The translations under genes were made by a program, and so were the position numbers. Below are positions 57,070 to 64,000 of a stretch of DNA of 64,000 nucleotides, piece after piece. Positions within the stretch are counted from its first letter, which is position 1, and each line of letters begins with the position of its first letter. Under the pieces are notes generated by a model. That model was not told where the DNA came from. It saw only the letters and a list, made by a program, of their open reading frames with translations, and ran no database searches. The DNA is taken from positions 3,658,001-3,722,000 of the forward strand of contig JAJFPB010000004.1 of assembly GCA_020881915.1 (NCBI GenBank). The letters are read 5' to 3'. This stretch comes from Paramyrothecium sp. XJ0827 (taxonomy: Eukaryota > Ascomycota > Sordariomycetes > Hypocreales > Stachybotryaceae).

Positions 57070-59545
57070 ATGGCTGCCGTAGCTTCAGACATGGCGAGTA
57101 CGCCCCTTGAAGTGAGGTTGGAAGACTACCTCGACGACAAATTCCAATCTAGCACGGACCTCGAATCTCTCGACGAGCTTCTGGCAAACGTCGAGCTTCA
57201 GCGAAACCAGCTTCAGTCGCAACTCGACGATGCCGTCAAACAACTTGAAGAGGCGCGCCGCACCACAGGCGATCGCCAGGAGGCCCTCCTTGCACAAATT
57301 GAAGACTTCCAGAAGCTGCAGCAGAGCATCGATATCCGCGTCAGGATCGCAGCGGAGTCTGACGCCCCCAACCGCGCCATCGCTCGCCTCCAGGAGCCCA
57401 TGAAGAAGCTGCAGACCGTGGATCTGGCACAGAAATATCTCATCCTTCTCCAGGATGTAGAGAAGTTGCGCGAGGAAGCCCGGTCTCACCTGCCAGGCAG
57501 CCCAAAAGCCGCACTGGAGCCCTACACCAAGCTGAAAGAGCTCGCCTTGAGGATGAGGAGTCTTTCTGAGAACGAGGGCCTGCACCTGATTGACTACGTT
57601 GAAAGCGTGACGGCCTCTCTCTGGGATGAGATGAAGAAGACCATGTCAGCTGAACTCGAAACTGTGCTCAACAAACGACATTGGCCCAATGTCGACCCCT
57701 CGTCCGAAATGGACGAAGAGTGGATTTCGTGCGTCGAGAAGCTCATCGACCTCCAAATGCCCGAGATCTTGCATAGCGAAACGGCGGTACCACTCTTGCC
57801 TTTTGATGTCATGACAAACATATTTGTCGCAGAATTCCGATTTCACTTCCTGAGCGACAAGCCGACCAGTAACCCTCAAGCTCTGGCAACCCATTGCTAC
57901 CCCTGGTTTGTCACGACCATTGAGAAATGGGAGGAATTCTTTCGCGATAACCTGGCTCATCTCCTAGCCTCCAAGTTTCATGACACCAACGCAGCTACCA
58001 AGACGGTATATGTCGACCCTGTCTGCGCTCTTGTTACCTCCCTGCTGCCGGTGATGCGGGAGAAGGTTCACGAGGTGGCAAAAGGCGCTCTCAAGGATGC
58101 CGCATTCCTGAGCGGCTTCATCTCAAAATTGCTCACTTTCGATGACACGATCCGTTCACGGTTTAATTATTTCGGTGGTGATCCAGAAAAGGGATGGGAA
58201 GGTCTCGCAGACGGAATTCTTGTTGAACACTTTGACACATGGTTCCAGGCTGAGAGGGCATTTGCGCTCGAGCGTTTCGAAACAATCATGGAGTCGCTGG
58301 AGGCACGAAAGATAGATTACGACTATGCTGTGAGCGGCAAGATGAAGCCTACCTATGCCGCAGTCCAGATTACGGATTTGCTGCGGTCGGTGACTTCACA
58401 GTACGAGCGCCTGCGAAAGTTCAAGCATAAAATTCGGTTCCTGATCGACATCCAATTGGATATCCTTGATGCTTATCATGATCGCCTCCGAGGATCGCTG
58501 GAGGCCTACCAGTCAATCAACTCAACCGTGGGTCGTGCCCTGCATGGAGCGACGAAAGAGCAGCTCGCGGCGGTGGAAGGAACAGGAGCTTTGGAGACGC
58601 TGTGCAAGGTCATCGGTAGCGCCGATCACATTGCAAACACACTTACCGAGTGGAGCGACGAGGAGGTTTGTCAAATGCTGATTCAAATAAAGCGAAATGA
58701 GTTAACATGTGTGACAGTTCTTTGCCGAACTCTGGGACGAGCTGCAGGCACGCCACGCTCAGAGACGCCAGAACGACACCGTCATCCACAACATGAGCAT
58801 TGATGACGTAAAGAGCCGCACCTCGAACGCTGCGGGTAAGGTTGAAGGCGACGGCGCTCTCTTTGACGAGACGGTTTCTGCGTACAGCATGCGCCGCAAA
58901 GCTGCCGAGGAACTGCTTGTCGGTGCTCTGGCCGAGTCGCACTCCAAGGCATTCCGGGCTTACACCCACCATGTGCAATGGACAACCGTGGGCGAGACTG
59001 CTGTTCTTGGTAAGTCATGGATTCCATATATTGACAAGCCTCCGGAAACTGACGTGTCGGCAGACGATCCTTCCCAGATCTCCATTACTCCAGAATTAGA
59101 TGAACCCTTGCATGTTCTAAAACGAAACCTCGATTTCCTTACCAGAGCGCTGTCCACGGCTTCCTTCCGCCGCACCTGGCGCCAAGTCCTCGAAAAACTC
59201 CAAGACCTGTTGTGGACCAGCGTGCTGATGCGTCAATCCTTCACCACTCTTGGCGCGATGCAATTCCAGCACGACGGCAGCGCCATCTTCGCGCTGATCG
59301 ACCGCTACATCCCCAACGGCTCCGCCGCGCTCGAGGTCCTCCACGAGGCCATGCGGTTGCTCAGCCTGCCGGCCGACGTCGCAGGCGACGCCATGTGTCT
59401 CAAGAAAGCCAGCGACCGGGTGTTTACGGACAACGACGAGGCGCGGAAGGTACTCGAGGAACTCGGGCTGGGTGCGTTGACACCATCGACCGCTAGACAG
59501 GTGCTGCAACGGCGCGTGGAGAACAACGAGAACACGGGGTGGTGA
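57070..59545 (+). CDS. TIP20: RINT1/TIP20 family vesicle-tethering protein
   Basis: Exons 57070-58665, 58718-59009 and 59064-59545 give 789 residues. Tip20/RINT1 is part of the Dsl1/NRZ tether that receives Golgi-derived vesicles at the ER and contacts the ER SNAREs. The N-terminal coiled coil (about residues 30-110: LLANVELQRNQLQSQLDDAV) is followed by the family core, with ALATHCYPWFVTTIEKWEEFF, LVEHFDTWFQAERAFALERF and KFKHKIRFLIDIQLDILDAY. The first intron restores FFAELWDELQ. The second intron (59010-59063) is 54 nt with GTAAGT and an in-frame length; keeping it would add 18 residues between GETAVL and DDPSQIS. The start is the first ATG; an in-frame TTG further left is not a fungal start. 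Identity at family level is sure. Confidence 0.92.
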
Positions 59546-59777
59546 GGACGAGGAGACGGTTGCGTTCATGCAGTTGATGCATAGATGATAGAAATCTACC
59601 CTAGAGAGATAATAATACGCCTCTATTCCCAGTTGACATAGGTAAAACTTGGCTAATGAACTCCCTGGTGCCACAGCGCGCCCAGCTTTTAAAGTGATGC
59701 AGGTCCGCTGTTTCCCTTTTCCTAATTTCCGCCTCTATCCCTCCTGGTCCTGACCGCTCGAGACTTTGCGGGCCTCT

Positions 59778-60933
59778 CTAGTTGATGGCCCGCATGGTCA
59801 TCTCGACCACGGCGAACGTGCCCGCGCTGACGGGCATGGCTCGCAGCAGGGTAGGGCCGATGCCCTTCCAGAAGCCGCGGGCGCCCTCGGCGCGCCACGT
59901 GGCGCGGAAGCAGTCGCGCATGGTGCGGTACTTCTGGTCGGGGCCGAAGCCGTCGGTCTGCATCTTGCTCTTGATGACGTCGAAGGGGTAGCTGGAGAGC
60001 CAGAGGGCCTCGCCGGCAAGGCCGCCGTAGAGGGCGACCTTGTAGCTGGGGATGTCCTTGCGGTCGACGCGGTTGCGGGCGGCGTCGGCGTTCATGAGGT
60101 ACTCGAAGGCGGTAAACCAGGCGCCGTAGGCGAAGGCCTCGCGCCAGATGGTGACGGCCTCGCCGCGGTAGATGCTGCGCAGCACGCCGTCGTGGACGGA
60201 GATCTTGCGGACGCAGTCGAGCGGGCCGGCGTAGAGGCGCGCGGCGCCGTGGGGCTGGCTCTGCAGGCGGATGCGGACGTGCTCGATGGGGCCGGAGAGG
60301 AACGAGTTGGCGACGCCGGCGAAGGCGCCCGCGGCGAAGTACTGGCCGTAGGAGAGGTCGGCGGGGGACTTGCCGCCGGCGCCGGCGCCGGCGTTGCGGG
60401 CCTCGAACCAGCGGCGGGCCGAGTGGAAGGCGCCGAACTGGATGGAGACGCAGGCGCCGATGCCGATGAGCGGGGTGAGGGTGCCCTTGTAGAAGGCCAG
60501 GGCGCCCTCGTTCTTGTAGATGGTGGTGGCAGCGTTGAGGGCGGAGGAGTACTGGTTGGTGGTCTGCAGGCGGACCTTGACGATGTCGAAGGGTTGGCCT
60601 TGGGTTGACGTTAGTTGAAATGCAATGCCGGTAGTGCGACTACGAATCTCTCCTGAGCCCAAGCATCACGCATGTAGTGCACTCTGTAGAGGCCTGCTCT
60701 CAATCCCACAGCGACTATCCGACACGATGAGCACCGCAGCAGATTCCACTGGTGAGATTGCGCCGACACTCGCCCGTCCCGCTTCCACAGCCGTGGCACA
60801 AAGTCAACAATTCCGTTCAAAACTTACCAATCAGGACCTGGGCAACACCTCCAACGGCACCGGAGAAGAGATCCTTAGCCGTCTGCAGCGCGCCGCCGTG
60901 CGGCGCCTCGACCTCTTCCGCCACAGCTGCCAT
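59778..60933 (-). CDS. YMC1: Mitochondrial carrier, YMC1-like (SLC25 family)
   Basis: Exons 60933-60828 and 60598-59778 give 308 residues, standard for the family. Three carrier repeats are visible, each opening with its Px[D/E]xx[K/R]-type signature: QPFDIVKVR (after AKDLFSGAVGGVAQVLI), GPIEHVRIR and YPFDVIKSK. The intron splits the first signature just before its Gln. The closest yeast relatives I recognise are Ymc1/Ymc2, implicated in amino-acid or glycine-linked transport into mitochondria; the substrate cannot be proven from motifs. The second signature lacks the usual aromatic contact and acidic spacing. The 229-nt intron is long for this window. Third codon positions are almost all G or C, which creates a spurious 280-residue antisense frame. 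Confidence 0.9.
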
Positions 60934-62163
60934 CTTTGCCCCGCGGCTCCCTTGTCGGTGCGATTCGCTGTGTCGTCGAGTGCTCCCGTTCCCAATTGTT
61001 CACGCTCCGACGCGCGTAGAGAAGGCCCAATTCGTACAGAGAATGAATGATAGGCTCCAAGGACGCCGGGCAATCAACAAGGTCGCCTGGGGGGGGAGGT
61101 GGACGGGGGTGGGAGAGGAGTTGGTGGTGGTGAAGAGTGGAAAGGTCCCTCAAGCGCCGTTACTCGGAGGGTAATTGCGAAATCCGTCGATAAGAATTGC
61201 GCGTGGTGGGATGATAAGATAACCAAAAAAACTAAGGGCCAGTGCCTTTTTTCCCCCTTTTGCGACTAAGCGACGGCCCGAACTAGGGATAAGCTTGAAT
61301 GGCGTGCTTCTAGGCCATAATTTGTTTACTCGGGGTTTTGTTCATCAGCATACCGCACACGACAAAGTGACGTCCTCCTTTCTTCGTTTATATCGTGAGC
61401 ACACGCCTTGTGCACGAATCCAAATTCAGTACGGCCCCGTGCGTTTTTCCGTCTTCCCATCTTATTACTCTTATTTTCGCCGATGGTCCTGATGGTCCTG
61501 CCACCGAGTGACACTTGAACCCCACGGCCAGCGTCGGGCGACGAGCCGAAGGTCAGGTACCTGCTCTAGCGGCCGGGGCGGTATCTTATCGCCTCGCGCA
61601 GGGACCTCGGCATATCTTGAAGGGTGGTCCGTTCTACAGTGCTTACCTTTGTAAGTTGGCGTTACTACATGAAGTCATCTTAAATTTATCTGCAAAGCAA
61701 TTACCATGGTACTCAGATATTAGTGATAGCATGCCAGGGGTACAGCTGTCCGTATACTTGGATTAGCAGTCAGCTACGGTTATTGTTCTACAGCTCTTAG
61801 TAAGAGGAGCGGAACTCAGTACCGTCAAAACTCTTGGCTGGTCCTATTATTATCATGATACACCTTATCCAATTCAGCTCTTTGTAATTTCAAGAATGAC
61901 TGGGACGCCTTATCACAGTGTAGTTCACGAGTAGGAGCCTTTACACTTTTCAACTCGCTATTCTTCACTAGCCAAGACCCTTGTCTGGTACGTGAGTGTT
62001 GCCCCCGCACAAGGAGATGGCACGGCACGGCATGTAACAAGGACAATGCAAATGAGGACCCGGATGAGCCGAGACCAACCTGATATTTCTCTCCGACAAC
62101 CACCCACCGCTCATCTCCTATTTGTATATCGATTTTTTTAACCACGCTCATCATGCGCTCGCT
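60934..62163. other. Intergenic between YMC1 and the GFA gene
   Basis: 1.2 kb containing the YMC1 promoter and the 3' region of the GFA gene. A short direct duplication TGGTCCTGATGGTCCTG lies at 61484-61500. No gene seen. Confidence 0.55.
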
Positions 62164-63258
62164 TCAGAAGTTCCGACCCTCCGACCTGCCCACCTTGAGT
62201 TTCTTCAGATCTATGCCATGAAGCACCCGAATATTGACGGGATGCATTTTCCACGCCCCGTCAGCGAAGCCCTTGAACTTTTCGGGGAGCGCGGCCGCCT
62301 CCTCGTCGCTCAGCTTCCTCATGTTGTTGGACACGGTCACGCCGCAGGTCTTGCAGAACGTCTTGTGCCCCAGCTTGAAGTTGAAGCCGTACTCGCCGAT
62401 GTTGTCCTTGTCCCCCGAGACCACCACCTGCTCCTTGGTGGAGTAGATCCAGAGAGCAGCGTTCTAGGCCGGCTCCGGTTAGCTTCGCGTCCTCCAAAGC
62501 ATACAGATCTTGAGTATCCAGGTGCTTGAGACTCACCCGCTCGCAGATGCTGCAGTTGCATTCCGTCACCGCGTCTGGGTACGTCTCATCCAGCGGCTTG
62601 CTGGCCACCGCTACTGTCAATGCACCGCAGTGGCAGCTGCCCGTGTATACCTTCTGACCCTCCTGCGTCTCAGGAAGGGGTCCTTTGTGAGCGGGAGGTT
62701 CATAGGGAGCCCCGACGGCAGCTCCGTCATAACTGTGGAGGCAGGTCAGCATCTCGATACCGGCGGCACAGCCGAGGCCGAGGTGCTTACAAGGTTTTCT
62801 CCAAAGACCAGCTGTCAATGTCTTGAATCGAGTGAACCTATCGCCTTCTGATAAGCTGACATGGCATATGACCATTGATAACAGGGCCTCACGTTAATGG
62901 CCGTGGACGTCCCCGCCGATCCCAGGACCGCGGTGCCGCAGGTCGGGCAAAACTACAAAGATCAGCACAGGCTCGACAAACAATGAGGGTATTGCAAGCC
63001 CCTTCGAACCTTGTGGCCCAGCTTTTGGTTTTCGCCAAACGTATATTCCTTCAAGGTGCTGTCGTCGCCCTTGACAATGGTGAATTTGTCGTCCTTCCCG
63101 AGGAACAACCACAGGTATCCCTTCTTGGTGCAGATGCTACAGTTGCACTCCAACGCGGTCTTGATCTCTGGTGCTTCAATCTCATATGCGAATGCGCCGC
63201 AGTGACAGCTCCCACTTCGGGTCTGTCGCTGGGTGCTCGGAGCCTCGGACTCGGCCAT
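62164..63258 (-). CDS. Two-domain GFA/CENP-V family protein
   Basis: Five exons (63258-63010, 62952-62893, 62837-62791, 62732-62537, 62463-62164) give 283 residues. Unspliced, it looks like two unrelated small frames. Domain 1 (about residues 17-118) and domain 2 (about 150-275) each carry the zinc-binding set GSCHCGA, CNCSIC and a later FCxTCG: Cys 18/20, 38/40/43, 85/88 and Cys 152/154, 177/179/182, 221/224. The bridge reads INVHSIQDIDSWSLEKTFYD, then GAAVGAPYEPP, as in fungal tandem GFA proteins. The family is named for a bacterial protein proposed to condense formaldehyde with glutathione; most fungal members have no proven substrate. The first domain keeps KLGHKFCPTCG and the second KLGHKTFCKTCG, so neither looks degenerate. 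A 47-nt exon 3 links the domains. Confidence 0.9.
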
Positions 63259-64000
63259 TGTGTTTGCGAAAAGATGAGCTTGATCAGTCTTGGTTGAATG
63301 CCACTGTGACGAGGCAGGACGGAGGTTATATGTATGTCAGAACACTCCCTGTGGAATTTGCTACTGTCCAACCCTTGACGATGGAGCTTTTGTCAGCGGG
63401 GACGATAATCCTTCCGCGGAGGCAGAAACAAAAAACCCCAATCACAGCCTGCAGTCACATCGCGGTGCATATGTTGACCGCCCCTCCCGCTGACTTCTCA
63501 CGCCGAGTGTGACACAGCCATTTTGATCATAGCCAAATTACGAAACTATCGATCGTGGCGCTAATCATTCCGCGTTCACAACCCTGGAACCAGCGATATC
63601 CGAACCCCGTGAAGTGTGATTATATGGGTCCGAACCGGGTGCTGGAGAGCTAGAGTAAGCCTTTCCGCGTCTAGCTCGGCTTGTCGCTTGGGGACATCGG
63701 CCACATACAAAGCAGCACATTCGCGGACGATATGCATAGATGACCCGTTAATGACAAGGGAGGCTCGCTAAAGCTTGCCGTATATCAGAAATTGGTTTGA
63801 GAAGCCAATGGCAGTAACCGCCTCTAAAAACAAGGACAAATACACTCCCAACAAGATCTATACGTGAAACCGAGTATCTAGCCTGCCCTGTTTGCCTACT
63901 TGATGTCTGTCACGATATTTTTGGCCAGAAGAAGCACTGACAAATATTGCAGAATCTGGTGTTTTCAGTCGATTTCATAGAAATTCCTCAATGGTGATGA
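63259..64000. other. Promoter side of the GFA gene to window end
   Basis: No supported gene. Frames here are short and shift without splice signals that would join them. Confidence 0.5.

Noticed and set aside
59766..60608. 280-residue plus-strand frame opposite YMC1
   Set aside because: It mirrors a gene with almost only G/C in third positions. The product is a Gly/Val/Glu/Ala/Asp-rich string with no domain, while the minus strand has all carrier signatures.
62164..63258. Two separate GFA genes
   Set aside because: The exon joins give one continuous protein with a family-typical linker, and the right-hand frame ends in intronic sequence.
1..64000. Secondary-metabolite or other functional gene cluster
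   Set aside because: No polyketide synthase, NRPS, terpene cyclase, P450 or matching transporter; neighbours are unrelated housekeeping genes on mixed strands.
1..64000. Transposons, tRNA or rRNA genes, CRISPR
   Set aside because: No transposase, reverse transcriptase, long terminal repeats, A/B-box pairs with a tRNA fold, or spaced repeats were seen.

Overview
This is an ordinary gene-rich stretch of a filamentous ascomycete nuclear genome (Pezizomycotina; gene content and architecture fit a Sordariomycete, but I cannot name a genus). The evidence is: many coding genes with short introns (mostly 44-60 nt) that have GT..AG ends and a CTAAC/CTGAC-type branch site, no operons, intergenic spaces of 0.2-2.4 kb, and fungus-specific proteins (Fig1, Bck1-type MAPKKK, DUF4470/MYND, GFA repeats, Ski3, Apl2). 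I see no transposon, CRISPR array, rRNA, tRNA or secondary-metabolite cluster.

Layout from left to right (strand): mitoribosomal uS2m/MRP4 (-); four-CBS plus PB1 membrane protein (-); 2.4 kb divergent spacer; Ace2/Swi5-like C2H2 factor (+); DUF4470-MYND protein (+); chaperonin CCT6 (+); PDCD2-family TSR4 (+); eIF3k (-) back to back with DNA ligase I (+); a 52-residue single-span membrane protein that only appears after splicing (-); AP-1 beta adaptin APL2 (+); BolA2/Fra2-type protein (-) back to back with NIF3 (+); GARP subunit VPS51 (-); RMI1 (+); SKI3 (-); GH5 steryl/glycolipid beta-glucosidase (+); cell-wall-integrity MAPKKK BCK1 (+); GH47 mannosidase with a large repetitive insertion (+); FIG1 (-); RINT1/TIP20 (+); YMC1-type mitochondrial carrier (-); a two-domain GFA-family protein (-).

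The genes are mostly housekeeping and do not form one pathway. Loose themes are membrane traffic (APL2, VPS51, TIP20), genome maintenance (LIG1, RMI1), RNA and protein homeostasis (TSR4, eIF3k, SKI3, CCT6), mitochondria (MRP4, YMC1, possibly NIF3) and the cell surface or mating (BCK1, FIG1, GH5, GH47). Exon joins were worked out by eye. Every multi-exon model given as a gene keeps frame to a stop codon, and in most cases family motifs run across the junctions.

I found no convincing new multi-gene system. The observations most worth following are the spliced 52-aa membrane protein, the three-copy acidic repeat inside the GH47 enzyme, the fused tandem GFA protein, two introns whose length is a multiple of three and which keep the frame open if retained, and a recurrent ACCTTACC/GGTAAGGT motif limited to intergenic DNA.
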